A stretch of DNA of 64,000 nucleotides from Chloroflexota bacterium (lineage in GTDB: Bacteria > Chloroflexota > Anaerolineae > Anaerolineales > Villigracilaceae): the NCBI GenBank assembly GCA_016234555.1, contig JACRBJ010000010.1, positions 1-64,000 of the forward strand, given 5' to 3'. The translations under genes and the position numbers were made by a program. Shown in pieces: positions 35,201-44,101 of this stretch (position 1 is the first letter of the stretch; every line of letters starts with the position of its first letter). The notes beneath the pieces are model-generated. The model made no database searches and was not told the origin of the DNA. It was given only the letters and a program-made list of their open reading frames with translations.

Positions 35201-36964
35201 TCAATCTTTGAGGCGGACAAAGGTAGGCTCGATTTCCAGCGATTCCAGTAAATCGCTGCGAACCCCCAAAATATGTCTCCCCTTCACAATAAAACCCTCG
35301 AGCCATTTTTCATTACTCACCACATTGCCGGTTTGCATGTACACGACTGTATATCCGTTTGCCTCCAGCAATTCCGTTGTCAGGTCGCTGACGCTGATGT
35401 CGAAAACAATGTCCGGAAGGGATATCTGGCAAGCCTGCTCTATTGCGGGGAAGTTTTCGAAATAATACTCGTAACTGACGCCCACCCAGCCGCCGCCTTT
35501 GGAACGGTTTTGCGTCATTTCGCAGTCTGTGAAGGTTCTGTCAGCCAGCCCGGCGCGGTCGAAAAATTCGACATCGCCAAAATGTTTCAACGAAACGTGA
35601 TATGGGACCATCCCCATCTGCGCGCTCATGATCGTGACCGGCTTGTGGACGGGGGAGATTTCAGTAATGAGATAGTCCAGATAGTCTATGATGTAAACGT
35701 CCCGCATGTTGACGCGGTTATGCCTCTCGAACCAGGAATATTTCGGCGCATCATAGTTGCGGCTTACCTTGATCTGACTCCACAACGGCACGCCCGTGGA
35801 GAACCTGTAAGTGAAATCCAGCGCAGCCTTAATCTCCACGCCGACCAGCAGCAATGTTATCAATGTCAGGTACAACTTATTTCTGGTTATTTTAGCCAGC
35901 GCAATGGGGATCATCGAAATTAGCAGCGGAATAAAAGGCACAAGAAAGCGCCCGCCTTCCATCCAGTCCCCGCTGACAAGAAGCACGAATGCAAAGTATC
36001 CCGTCACATATAATAACGAAAGCAGGAGATAAAAGTTGAAATCCTTTTTCCTGAATTGCATGGCGGGAACCGCAAGAAAACAGGCTGCCATGACAACGGA
36101 TAGAAACGCCATGGAGAGTCCGCCGCCAAAAAGATTCCCCTTGAGGTAGAGAGCGCCTTCCGCGATGTTCGCAAGGTTGATCCCGCCTGCTTTGGCGCTC
36201 ACCGGCTGTGGGAACATGTCTCCAAAGTACCATAGCCGAAACAGAAATATACCTGCAGAGAAAAGGACATACGCGCCGAACAGCTTTAGCAGGGGAGAAA
36301 GTCCGCCTGAGGGTGTTTCCCTGCTTGGGCGTTCCTTCAAAAATACAATCGCGATGACGCCACCCAAAATACAGCCAAGCAAAATTGGCGTTTCGGGTCT
36401 AACCAGCTCGAAGAGAAGCATCGCCAGCAGAGCCAGAATCAGGCGTGGGGTCGTCAGTCTGTTCAAGTAACCGGCGACAGCCATGATGAGGAATATCCCG
36501 GTCAGCGAAGCCAGCGTGGTTTCCAATCCGCCATAAGACCAGTAGATGAAGTAGGGGTATGCGGCGGTCAACATGGCGGCGGAAAAACCGAAGGCGCGAT
36601 TATCGGTCAGCTTTGTTACAAGCCCGGCTGTCAACATCACGCTGATCATGCCAAACACGATGGAGGATATTTTCCCCAAAGTCACCATCTCGATTCCGGT
36701 AACTTTGGCGAAGAGCGCAAGAAAAATTACGTGAAGCAGACTGGAACTTTGTTCAACGCGGACGCCGTTGTAATTCAACATCTCGCCGAAGTGCGCCAGT
36801 GTGTAGGAGGGCCAGTAGGTGATATGAGCATCGTCCCGACCTGCGGAGGAGAACAGGAGGAGACCCGCTGTCAGCAGGAACAAACCCGGCACAAGATATC
36901 CGGCGAGTCGCAAAACAGTTTCCCAGACGGGGCGCTGGAGATGGCGTTGAAGGTTTGCTTTCAT
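35201..36964 (-). CDS. Polytopic membrane glycosyltransferase, GT-C type
   Basis: The product has 587 residues. About ten hydrophobic helices in residues 18-390 are followed by a soluble C-terminal domain (400-587). After helix 1 comes GRDDAHITYWPSYTLAHFGE, the DD motif of lipid-phosphate-sugar-dependent GT-C enzymes (mannosyl- and arabinosyltransferase type), and later YWSYGGLETTLA, similar to that group. It would transfer a sugar outside the membrane, perhaps to a lipid or protein; the substrate is unknown. It follows the BMP-type lipoprotein gene by 27 bp in the same orientation. Confidence 0.78.
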   Translation of the reverse strand: MKANLQRHLQRPVWETVLRLAGYLVPGLFLLTAGLLLFSSAGRDDAHITYWPSYTLAHFGEMLNYNGVRVEQSSSLLHVIFLALFAKVTGIEMVTLGKISSIVFGMISVMLTAGLVTKLTDNRAFGFSAAMLTAAYPYFIYWSYGGLETTLASLTGIFLIMAVAGYLNRLTTPRLILALLAMLLFELVRPETPILLGCILGGVIAIVFLKERPSRETPSGGLSPLLKLFGAYVLFSAGIFLFRLWYFGDMFPQPVSAKAGGINLANIAEGALYLKGNLFGGGLSMAFLSVVMAACFLAVPAMQFRKKDFNFYLLLSLLYVTGYFAFVLLVSGDWMEGGRFLVPFIPLLISMIPIALAKITRNKLYLTLITLLLVGVEIKAALDFTYRFSTGVPLWSQIKVSRNYDAPKYSWFERHNRVNMRDVYIIDYLDYLITEISPVHKPVTIMSAQMGMVPYHVSLKHFGDVEFFDRAGLADRTFTDCEMTQNRSKGGGWVGVSYEYYFENFPAIEQACQISLPDIVFDISVSDLTTELLEANGYTVVYMQTGNVVSNEKWLEGFIVKGRHILGVRSDLLESLEIEPTFVRLKD

Positions 36965-36991
36965 CCCATTCCCTTTACTGTTTTTGTCGGA

Positions 36992-38011
36992 CTATGGGCT
37001 GGTGGGCTGGATGCGTCCCGCAAGCAGGGCGTCAAGTGTTTCCTGCGCAAGGCGAAGCTTTCCCGTCGTGAGGATGGTTGTGTCCACGTCGGCGATGCCA
37101 AGCGGGGATTGAACGTTGACGCCGCCCTGACCCGCTATCAGATTGGGCCAGGCAAGCTGTATCGCCTTGACCGTGTCCGGGCGGATAGTCATCACCCAGC
37201 CGCCGGGACGCGGCTCCGGCATGGAGGTTCCGATCAGGAAAACGCCCTGTGTGCCGATGTAGGAGAGGAAGTCCGCATCTGCCAGCGTGGGATAAACATA
37301 GATCGAATAAACCCGCCGGTCGTTGATCAGCACGTTGGCATAGCCGCCATAGCGGGTGGGGGATTCGTCGGCGGGGACTTCGACATAGGTCGGGTATTCG
37401 ACCTCCGTCATGTAGAACGTGCGGCACAATCCGCAGTAATAGGTCATGCCGTTGCTGAAGGCATTGAAAGCGCGCTGGGCGTCTGGATTATCCTTGGGAA
37501 TCATCATGCCGATATGGTATTCGTCGCTGATCATCGCCGAGACGTAGCCGGCAAGGAAAGCGGGCAGTTCCCCTTGTGAGTCGCCTGCCAGTACACTCAG
37601 GTTTCCACCCGGCGTAAGGTTGGGGATGTTGACCGCCAGGAATTGCACGCCCGGGGCAGTGGGCGCAATGGACGCAATCCCTGGATCGGGCGGCAGGACG
37701 ATTACAACTTTCAAAGTCGGGTCGGCAAGATCGGCGGGTAACAGGATGTTGCGTACCTGAAAACGAAAACCGGATGCCTGTGCCAGGTCATAAACTGTCT
37801 TTTGGTATAAGTCGGATGCGGCTTTGTCCATGTCGGCGGGCAGGAGCAAAATTGCCAGCGGCGTGGACGGTGTGGGCATCAACGTGGCGGTGGGCAGAGG
37901 GGTATTTGTCGGCACAGCGGTGGGAGGGGCGACGGTTTCGGTTGCGGAGCCTCCGCAGGCGCTCAGCAGAGCAAGGGTTAGAATGGCAAAGAGGAAATGT
38001 TTAACACGCAC
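36992..38011 (-). CDS. BMP-family (PnrA-like) lipoprotein
   Basis: The product has 339 residues. A signal peptide ends at lipobox LSAC, followed by a Thr/Pro tether to about residue 50. The fold fits basic membrane protein family solute binding: LLPADMDKAASDLYQKTVYDL, FLAVNIPNL, LPAFLAGYVSAMISDEYHIG (Cys/Asp region after the first lobe) and YPTLADADFLSY. Members bind nucleosides or related ligands, but several key positions are not conserved enough to name one. No transporter genes are adjacent; the next gene is the GT-C protein. Confidence 0.7.
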   Translation of the reverse strand: MRVKHFLFAILTLALLSACGGSATETVAPPTAVPTNTPLPTATLMPTPSTPLAILLLPADMDKAASDLYQKTVYDLAQASGFRFQVRNILLPADLADPTLKVVIVLPPDPGIASIAPTAPGVQFLAVNIPNLTPGGNLSVLAGDSQGELPAFLAGYVSAMISDEYHIGMMIPKDNPDAQRAFNAFSNGMTYYCGLCRTFYMTEVEYPTYVEVPADESPTRYGGYANVLINDRRVYSIYVYPTLADADFLSYIGTQGVFLIGTSMPEPRPGGWVMTIRPDTVKAIQLAWPNLIAGQGGVNVQSPLGIADVDTTILTTGKLRLAQETLDALLAGRIQPTSP

Positions 38012-38091
38012 AGTGCATACTCCAGGATAGGGATTGACGAATTATACTGCCTGATTTTCGGGAACCGGGACATCCAGCCTGCGGGTTAAAC

Positions 38092-38124
38092 AAAAAGGAG
38101 ACGCGCAATAGCCGCGCGTCTCCT
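38092..38124 (-). terminator. Terminator of the hsp20 gene
   Basis: AGGAGACGCGC (38096-38106) and GCGCGTCTCCT (38114-38124) form an 11-bp stem with a 7-nt loop, followed on the minus strand by five T. Confidence 0.8.
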
Positions 38125-38139
38125 GGAGAGAGGGGAAAA

Positions 38140-38532
38140 CTAATTGACCGAAATGCTGATTCTCTTCGGTTTGGCAGATTCAGCCTTGGGCAGGTTCAGG
38201 GTCAGAACGCCGTCTGCGATCTTCGCTTCGACCTTGTCCGCCTGAATTTCGGCAGGCAGGCGCAGGGCGCGGCGGAAGTTTCCGCGGGGAAGTTCGTTCA
38301 GCAGATATTCAGCTTCGTCCGCGCGGTACTCGCCTTCGATGCTGACCACGTTCTCGATCACCTGGATGTTCAAATCCTCGGCTTTCAAACCGGGGACGAG
38401 CGCCGAAAGCAGGTAGGCATCGTCCTCTTCACGGATGTTCACGCCCAGAGAACGGTATTCGGGCTGTTCGGGCTGCTGCGCCCAGCGGCGGATCATGCGA
38501 CGATACGGGTAAGATTGGATATAGAGTGTCAT
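38140..38532 (-). CDS. Small heat-shock protein (Hsp20/alpha-crystallin)
   Basis: The product has 130 residues. The alpha-crystallin domain spans about 30-125: DAYLLSALVPGLKAEDLNIQVIE, RGNFRRALRLPAEIQADKVEAKIADGVLTLNLPKAE and a terminal KPKRISISVN. The A-x-x-x-G-V-L-x-L motif is intact. It acts as an ATP-independent holdase for unfolding proteins. An AGGAG site lies upstream of the ATG. It is a single gene with its own terminator. No CIRCE element was seen in the upstream 170 bp. Confidence 0.93.
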   Translation of the reverse strand: MTLYIQSYPYRRMIRRWAQQPEQPEYRSLGVNIREEDDAYLLSALVPGLKAEDLNIQVIENVVSIEGEYRADEAEYLLNELPRGNFRRALRLPAEIQADKVEAKIADGVLTLNLPKAESAKPKRISISVN

Positions 38533-38706
38533 TTTCGATTTTCTCCTGTTTGTATGGTAAATTGAATTGTGGTGATTTTAGCGGGGGCGTATATAAAAAA
38601 CATCAACAAAGAATAGAAGTTATGTTGGAAATCAAGCGAACTTTTTACCAGCCTGTAACGTCTATAAAATAAGTGACTATTGGCACACGTAGAAAGGAAC
38701 TGCCAG

Positions 38707-39222
38707 ATGATAAAACACAAATGGATTACCGTTTTGATGGGGGGATTTATTCTGACCTGTCTGGTTGGTTGCGCTCCGGGGGCGATTCCCGCCGACGACA
38801 GCGTTGTCCCCTCAGTGCAGGTGGAAACAACCGAACCGTCAACTATACCGGAGCCTGTCGAACTTCAACCTGCGACAGTCGCCCCAATTTCTCCGGCCCA
38901 ACCCATAATGGAGGATGAAGCCATGAACGGGACTCAATTGCAATTCCCAGCGGACGATGAGTCAGCGGAGAGCATCAAATTAGCCAGAGAGGACCTGGCT
39001 CAGCGGCTGGGGATATCGGTCGATCTTATAACGGTTAATGCTGTCATCGGTCAGGAATTTACCCCCGATGCGTTCCATTGCCGTGCGTCGAAAGAGCGGA
39101 TTGCCAAGCAGGAACCCGCGCAGGCGATATCGGGCGCGAGCATTTTGTTGAGCGCGTCGGGACGCCGCTATGAATATCATGCCAGCGGTCAGACGGTTGT
39201 TTTTTGCCGTCCCTTACAATAA
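38707..39222 (+). CDS. Lipoprotein of unknown function
   Basis: The product has 171 residues. A signal peptide ends with lipobox CLVGC, followed by a Pro/Glu/Thr-rich tether to about residue 85. The C-terminal domain (90-170) contains REDLAQRLGISVDLITVNAV, a QEFTPDAFHCRASKER segment and ISGASILLSASGRRYEYHAS. The domain is reminiscent of small protease-inhibitor-like or PepSY-like folds, but I cannot assign it. The ATG at 38707 has AAGGA 9 nt upstream. It is flanked by a strong terminator. Confidence 0.7.
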   Translation: MIKHKWITVLMGGFILTCLVGCAPGAIPADDSVVPSVQVETTEPSTIPEPVELQPATVAPISPAQPIMEDEAMNGTQLQFPADDESAESIKLAREDLAQRLGISVDLITVNAVIGQEFTPDAFHCRASKERIAKQEPAQAISGASILLSASGRRYEYHASGQTVVFCRPLQ

Positions 39223-39235
39223 GCGGGAATTACAG

Positions 39236-39273
39236 AAAAAGCCATCGGGAGTCATGACTCCCGATGGCTTTTT
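39236..39273 (+). terminator. Terminator after the lipoprotein gene
   Basis: AAAGCCATCGGGAGT (39238-39252) pairs with its complement ending at 39270, around a CAT-G turn. A T run follows to 39273. Confidence 0.8.
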
Positions 39274-39335
39274 GTTTTGAAAATGGACGCCAAAGCCGTT
39301 AGATACGGCAGCCTACCGGCTTTGCGTCACACACA

Positions 39336-42254
39336 TCACTTGACCGTGACGTCAATGGAAGAGCTGTCTCCAAGAGCTCCGTCGACCAGATAAGCTTCGC
39401 TGGTGATGACGGTCCCCGAGGGCAGGTTCTTGTCAGCCTTTACCCAGAACACAATGACCTGGGTCGCATTAGGAGCGAGCAATCCCTTCCAGTGGATGCT
39501 GTTCGACGCGCGGTCATAGTACACACCCTTGACAAAGGTGGTCTGTGCGGGGATCGGGTTGGTTACGTCGAAAGCCTGTTGCACGGGGGTTGTGTTGACA
39601 ATCTTAAGAGTATAGACGATGGTATCTCCGGCTCTAACCGCGGGAGGAGACACCTTCTGCGACAGGTCGATCAACTGCGGCGAATTCCAGACCTTGATCA
39701 TGCCCCAGTCGCCTTTGGTGGACTTGTCAACCACCGCCATGTGCAAGCCGTATTGTACGCCGCTATCGCCGGGGTTGCCCGAGCCAAGGATCGTGTCGCC
39801 CATGTCAAATCCATAGAAGTCCGTGGCTGGGGTCTTGTCTCCCCATGTGATGCGGGTTGTGTAGCTGCCCTTGGCTGGAACGGCAAGGCTGGCTGCGGCA
39901 TCCCAGAAGTACAATCCGCCATTGGCATCTCTGTATCGGAGGCCAGGATAGTAGCCCAGCGAATCATGGAATTGTGATACTGCCGGGAGGGGCGCAAACT
40001 TCTTGGTTTCCAGAATGGCGCCTGTTGCATCTGACCGTCGCACGGTAAACGGCGTGGTCTTTTGGAGTGTGAACGCGGCGTTGCCCGGCTGGCAGCGGGC
40101 GTTGAGCCGCAGGTGTGCATCGCTTGTTCCCATGCCTTCCCATTCCAGGGGCCAGTAGTGACTGTCGACGATGAGCAGGGCGTGTTTCGGACCATAACTG
40201 GGCGCGTCGTAGAGGGAGTCATAGAGGGTGTAATCGAAATCCATCGCTCCATTGCGTAACCACAGCAACATGCCAGGCACGGTGTAGGGACAGCGATCCA
40301 CTTCCCATTCAGTTGTTGCATCGCTGTTATATATTGTCGTATAGGGGTATGCCAATCCGCGATCAAAGCCGCTGGAGTTGCGCCATTCCGCCAGGTAGTA
40401 CATGGGGTAGACGTTCGTCAGTGGCACGAGCACGAAGTTATTGGTCGTCCAGCCATTCGGAGCAGTTTCCACATCATCGGCGAACAGCGTGGTTGCGCCA
40501 TCTACCAACGAGAAGTCATCCGCCCACCAGCCAGCCCACTGCACGCCAACATCGCTTGTGTAGTGAAGTCGCAGCGTGATTGTCTTTCCAGCATAGGTTG
40601 CCAGGTCGAAACGCAGGACATCTTGTCCCTCGCCATTCAACCCCAGGTTGCCACTGCCGTCATCGACGAAGAACCCGTCCATGTCCGCAAGTTTGGTCCA
40701 GGTTGCGCCGGCGTCTTCGGAGACTTCCACGTAACCGTAGTCATAATCCTCTTCGAAGCTCCAGTAACTGGCAAAGGAGAAGATCGGCGCCGTGGCAGTT
40801 GTCAGGTCGAAGTCGTGCGCCAGATAAAAGTCTGCCAGATCAGCCCGGCTTGACCACCAAGCGTTGCCAGTGCCTGCCAGGTTGGGTGTCTCAACCACCT
40901 GGTCCGGCAAGTTGACCTTGATGCCCTGTTCGGTATGCTTCGGGCGCAGGGAGAGCTGTCCAACCTTGACGGCGGTCGGTCCCGTTGAGTAGTCAAGCTC
41001 GACCGGGTCCGCCCAGCCAATCAGGTACCGGAAGAACAACGGGAACGGCGCGGGCTGCATGCCACCAAGTTTGCCGTTCCAGGAGCCTGCTTCCATGATC
41101 GACCAGTTGGAGGGTGAGCCTTGGGCGTCAGTGGTGTAGATGTCTGGAAGACCGAACGCCGCATGACCGAATTCTTCGGAGATAACGCCCACGTCGATGT
41201 TCTCAGGATCCATGCTGTACGCAAGGACGTAGATATCCCGGTCAGGACAGCCCGCCGAGCCTGCGGAGCAAGCCAGTTTGCCGGCGGGATAGTCGATTGC
41301 CGATGCGTGTGACCAGATGGCGAAATCGCCTTGCTGACCACCGCCGCTTTCCTGTCCCACGCCCGCATGAATCACGGTGAAGTTGTCTACAAAGCCGTCG
41401 CCGTCACCGTCATAAGTTTGCCAGGCGAAATTGGGATCGTCCACATTGACGGCATCCACAACTTCCCTAACCAGGTCACCGGCGAGTACGTTGTGATTGC
41501 TGCCGGTGCAGTTGTCAGCGCCATACCAGCCTTCGGAGTGCGCGGCTTGCAGCCACTTGGGATAAACCAGACCCTTCGGGACGAACGTCCCCTCGGACTG
41601 TTCCAAATAGAAGTTTGCCATTGTGCTGCCGCGCAGGTCCACCTTGCCCAAATTCGGGTGATTGACAATCACGCCGGCTTTCGGTCCAACGCCGAAGTAA
41701 AGCTCGTTGTAGAGCGCCGGTGTGGCATTGTCATACCAGATGGTGTTGTTATCTCGCGGTCCTGGAGCCGGAATTTGGTTGTGCAATGGCCCCGTGGTGG
41801 TCACCGATGTCCCGCACCAGTCGAAGGTGTCGCTATTGGGGAATTCCACTGGCACAGCCAGACTCATGATCTGAGGCTCTGCGGCGGCTTCGGCGGCTGA
41901 CATAGCCATCAGTTCGGGTTCACCCTGACGTTCTTTCTCCAGCAATTGGCGAAGCTTCTCTGGGTTGGGGGTGGTGGGGTTGCGTTCAGCCCAGTTTTTA
42001 CGGAATTCCTGGACAGCCAGGGCTTTCATTTCGGCATTCGCCATGGGAACGCCATGAACTTCCAGAAGCGTTTCGATCTGTTCGATGTTCGGCGCGCGGT
42101 AATGCGCATTGAACTTGGCCGCCTGGAACATTGGCAGGGCATCGACGCTCTTGACAACCGCCTGGGTGGGTGAGACCTGGAAGGCGGAAGTGGTCCCTAA
42201 CAAAGTGACAATCAGGATGGCTACGAGGCATAAAACAAAAAGTCTGTTCTTCAT
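39336..42254 (-). CDS. M6-family (immune inhibitor A-like) secreted peptidase with an altered HExxH
   Basis: The product has 972 residues. A signal peptide (1-26) is followed by a propeptide and an M6 catalytic-type domain (about 150-480; VNHPNLGKVDLRGSTMANFY, DFAIWSHASAID, SIMEAGSWNG). The metal motif reads EEFGH at residues 360-364, where M6 enzymes have HEFGH or HEYGH, so the first zinc His is Glu. Jelly-roll/MAM-like modules and a C-terminal DUF11-type domain (about 870-972; GDTIVYTLKIVNTTP) follow. A c-di-GMP-I riboswitch with terminator lies in its 5' leader. ATG 42254 has GAGG 9 nt upstream. Activity is uncertain because of the ligand change. Confidence 0.85.
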   Translation of the reverse strand: MKNRLFVLCLVAILIVTLLGTTSAFQVSPTQAVVKSVDALPMFQAAKFNAHYRAPNIEQIETLLEVHGVPMANAEMKALAVQEFRKNWAERNPTTPNPEKLRQLLEKERQGEPELMAMSAAEAAAEPQIMSLAVPVEFPNSDTFDWCGTSVTTTGPLHNQIPAPGPRDNNTIWYDNATPALYNELYFGVGPKAGVIVNHPNLGKVDLRGSTMANFYLEQSEGTFVPKGLVYPKWLQAAHSEGWYGADNCTGSNHNVLAGDLVREVVDAVNVDDPNFAWQTYDGDGDGFVDNFTVIHAGVGQESGGGQQGDFAIWSHASAIDYPAGKLACSAGSAGCPDRDIYVLAYSMDPENIDVGVISEEFGHAAFGLPDIYTTDAQGSPSNWSIMEAGSWNGKLGGMQPAPFPLFFRYLIGWADPVELDYSTGPTAVKVGQLSLRPKHTEQGIKVNLPDQVVETPNLAGTGNAWWSSRADLADFYLAHDFDLTTATAPIFSFASYWSFEEDYDYGYVEVSEDAGATWTKLADMDGFFVDDGSGNLGLNGEGQDVLRFDLATYAGKTITLRLHYTSDVGVQWAGWWADDFSLVDGATTLFADDVETAPNGWTTNNFVLVPLTNVYPMYYLAEWRNSSGFDRGLAYPYTTIYNSDATTEWEVDRCPYTVPGMLLWLRNGAMDFDYTLYDSLYDAPSYGPKHALLIVDSHYWPLEWEGMGTSDAHLRLNARCQPGNAAFTLQKTTPFTVRRSDATGAILETKKFAPLPAVSQFHDSLGYYPGLRYRDANGGLYFWDAAASLAVPAKGSYTTRITWGDKTPATDFYGFDMGDTILGSGNPGDSGVQYGLHMAVVDKSTKGDWGMIKVWNSPQLIDLSQKVSPPAVRAGDTIVYTLKIVNTTPVQQAFDVTNPIPAQTTFVKGVYYDRASNSIHWKGLLAPNATQVIVFWVKADKNLPSGTVITSEAYLVDGALGDSSSIDVTVK

Positions 42255-42365
42255 ATTTATTTTCCTCACAGGTTTGGAATAATGGGTGGATCGCTGCTTT
42301 AGAGTTGAACCTTCATTTTCGTTACTTTTGCCGATTTTCACCTCTTCTCTATTTGGAATCGCCTT

Positions 42366-42406
42366 AAAAACAAAAGACTGCCGAAGCAAAAATACCTTCG
42401 GCAGTC
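42366..42406 (-). terminator. Riboswitch expression-platform terminator upstream of the M6 gene
   Basis: GACTGCCGAAG (42376-42386) and CTTCGGCAGTC (42396-42406) form an 11-bp stem with a 9-nt loop. U tracts follow on the minus strand. The first arm is also the 3' edge of the c-di-GMP aptamer, so ligand binding can compete with it. Confidence 0.85.
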
Positions 42407-42482
42407 TGGCGGTCTACATTCGTTACTCCGTAGATCCATGACTTTGCGTCCCCATCTCACGATGGGTTTGCCATTTCGGGGT
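42395..42482 (-). ncRNA. Cyclic di-GMP-I riboswitch (GEMM-I)
   Basis: On the minus strand the aptamer shows GGCAAACC, then CCATC-GTGA-GATGG (P1b with GNRA tetraloop), then GGGACGCAAAG. A second stem, TCTAC/GTAGA, follows, and the 3' end CGCCAGACTGCCGA is the usual GEMM close. The G before CAAA that contacts c-di-GMP is present, so it should bind c-di-GMP rather than cGAMP. It overlaps a terminator and sits about 140 nt before the M6 peptidase start. Confidence 0.9.
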
Positions 42483-42759
42483 AAATTATCCCGTACTCGT
42501 CAGAGAACCGCACAGTAACACTAAAGTTTAAGCAGCACTACAGAACTGTTTAAATCCCATACTATAGAACTATAACCAATACTACACCTTTTTTGTGGCA
42601 ATTTCAAGTAAATGGAATGGGTAAATTTTACCGGTCTTGTCTGTGTTGTTCGGCAGTGAGTGTCACACTTGCAAGAATGTCTCCAATGCCGGGATGCGAA
42701 GTGTTTGAACTCTGCCTTACAAGGTTTGCGTGCTTACAGACAGACGACGAACTTTTCAT

Positions 42760-42787
42760 TTGACAAAACATGTATTTGGGATAAAAT
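42760..42787 (+). promoter_or_regulatory. Promoter of tRNA-Leu
   Basis: A consensus -35 TTGACA (42760-42765), 16-bp spacer and TAAAAT -10 (42782-42787) lie 17 bp before the tRNA. Confidence 0.8.
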
Positions 42788-42803
42788 ACACCCCGCACAG
42801 CAA

Positions 42804-42887
<84 letters not shown>

Positions 42888-42895
42888 CACAGCAA

Positions 42896-42926
42896 ACAGA
42901 CCCGCGTCACGCGGGTCTGTTTTATT
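42896..42926 (+). terminator. Terminator of tRNA-Leu
   Basis: ACAGACCCGCG (42896-42906) and CGCGGGTCTGT (42910-42920) form an 11-bp stem with a TCA loop, followed by a T-rich tail. It may also end the convergent small gene. Confidence 0.85.
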
Positions 42927-42945
42927 CTCATTCAAAAGTCGGTTA

Positions 42946-43200
42946 CTACAGCAGGTCGCGGTCCGCCTGTTCGGCTTCCTGGTAAACCCGCTTGACCTCC
43001 TCCTTGATCTCGGCGGAGGCGCTGGGGGTCATCGAAATGAATTTGACCAGATCGCGCGCCTGGCGCAACAGATCCTTGACGTTGGCGACATACGAAAAAT
43101 CACTGCGCCCGCCCTCGGTTGGGACAGGCAACTCGCGGGCTTTCTGAATCAGCTTTCTGGCGCGGACGATTCGCTCCGCGGCGGGAATAAGTTTTGCCAT
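42946..43200 (-). CDS. Small helical protein of unknown function
   Basis: The product has 84 residues, almost all amphipathic helix: AERIVRARKLIQKARELP, VKDLLRQARDLVKFI and EIKEEVKRVYQEAEQADRDLL. It has no signal, membrane segment or recognised motif. A purine-rich AAAAGGAGAT site precedes the ATG. It lies 28 bp downstream of the methyltransferase gene and may be co-transcribed with it. Coding use and the ribosome site support it being real. Confidence 0.7.
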   Translation of the reverse strand: MAKLIPAAERIVRARKLIQKARELPVPTEGGRSDFSYVANVKDLLRQARDLVKFISMTPSASAEIKEEVKRVYQEAEQADRDLL

Positions 43201-43228
43201 GTCATCTCCTTTTCATCATATCGAGAAA

Positions 43229-44008
43229 TCAGGACTTCCTGACAGCCCAGCCAATGTAGGAGGTTTGCAGTCCGCCGCCGGTCTGGAACTGAAGGCGGCG
43301 ACCCAACTCGGCAAAGGTCAGCAACCCCAGCTTGCGGCGGATGAGGAGCGCTGCCACCTGGAAGTTGAACAGGGCGGAGTTCAGCCCGGTCATGTCGCGG
43401 TTTTCAAACCCCAATTTTTCGAAGAGCGCCAGAATTTCGGAGGGCTTGATGAACTTTTTCCAGAGATGGGTGTTCGGCGGGAAGAAACTGGTCAGCGGGA
43501 ATTCCTGGGCAGCGAGGATGTTTTCCAGGTATGAGGTCCAGGTGCGGTTGATGGTGTCGTAGCAGAATATCCCGCCAGGCTTGACGACGCGTCCCACTTC
43601 GCGGATGGTCTTCTCAAGGTCATCCACATGCTCCAGCACATCACAGCAAACCACCACGTCGAACTGACCTGTTTCGAAGGGCATTTTCTCGCCGCTGCCC
43701 TGTCGGTAATCGATGGTCAAGCCCTGCGTGGAAGCGTGCGCGCGGGCGGCGTTCAGCGAAGGTGCTGAGGGATCGAGACCCGTCACCTGACAGCCAGCCT
43801 TTGCAAATTCCTCGCTGAGAATCCCGCCGCCGCAGCCCAGGTCCAGTACAGATAAACCGTGGAGGGGGCGTCCCAACTGACGGGTAAGCGCCTCATGGAA
43901 ATATCCGAAGCGGGCTGGGTTTACTCCCGTTTTCAGCAGGTGCAGGAAATGTCTCTCATCCCACCACCCATCCGCCTGTTGGGAGTAGACTTCATTGTCG
44001 ATGGACAT
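43229..44008 (-). CDS. UbiG-like class I SAM methyltransferase
   Basis: The product has 259 residues. SAM motif I is VLDLGCGGGILSEEFAKAG, followed by VTGLDPSAPSLNAARAHA, post-I acidic Asp, DVVVCCDVLEHVDD (motif II) and VVKPGGIFCYDTIN (motif III). The layout matches 3-demethylubiquinol 3-O-methyltransferase, but quinone specificity is not proven in an organism that may use menaquinone. The C-terminal TGGGLQTSYIGWAVRK is typical of the family. ATG 44008 is set by AAGGAG 10 nt upstream. It diverges from the B3/B4 gene. Confidence 0.82.
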   Translation of the reverse strand: MSIDNEVYSQQADGWWDERHFLHLLKTGVNPARFGYFHEALTRQLGRPLHGLSVLDLGCGGGILSEEFAKAGCQVTGLDPSAPSLNAARAHASTQGLTIDYRQGSGEKMPFETGQFDVVVCCDVLEHVDDLEKTIREVGRVVKPGGIFCYDTINRTWTSYLENILAAQEFPLTSFFPPNTHLWKKFIKPSEILALFEKLGFENRDMTGLNSALFNFQVAALLIRRKLGLLTFAELGRRLQFQTGGGLQTSYIGWAVRKS

Positions 44009-44101
44009 GTTTGTTCGTCTCCTTGTCGAGATTATAAATGAGTCTTGCCCGCGAACGGGAAAGGCGATAAAGTTGTGCGATACCAAATTAAGGAATTCAA
44101 C

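Noticed and set aside
39285..39326. A second GEMM-like sequence (GACGCAAAGCC on the minus strand) after the M6 gene
   Set aside because: Only the GACGCAAAG word is present. There is no GGCAAACC or GNRA stem, and the segment folds as a CAAAGCCG/CGGCTTTG terminator hairpin.
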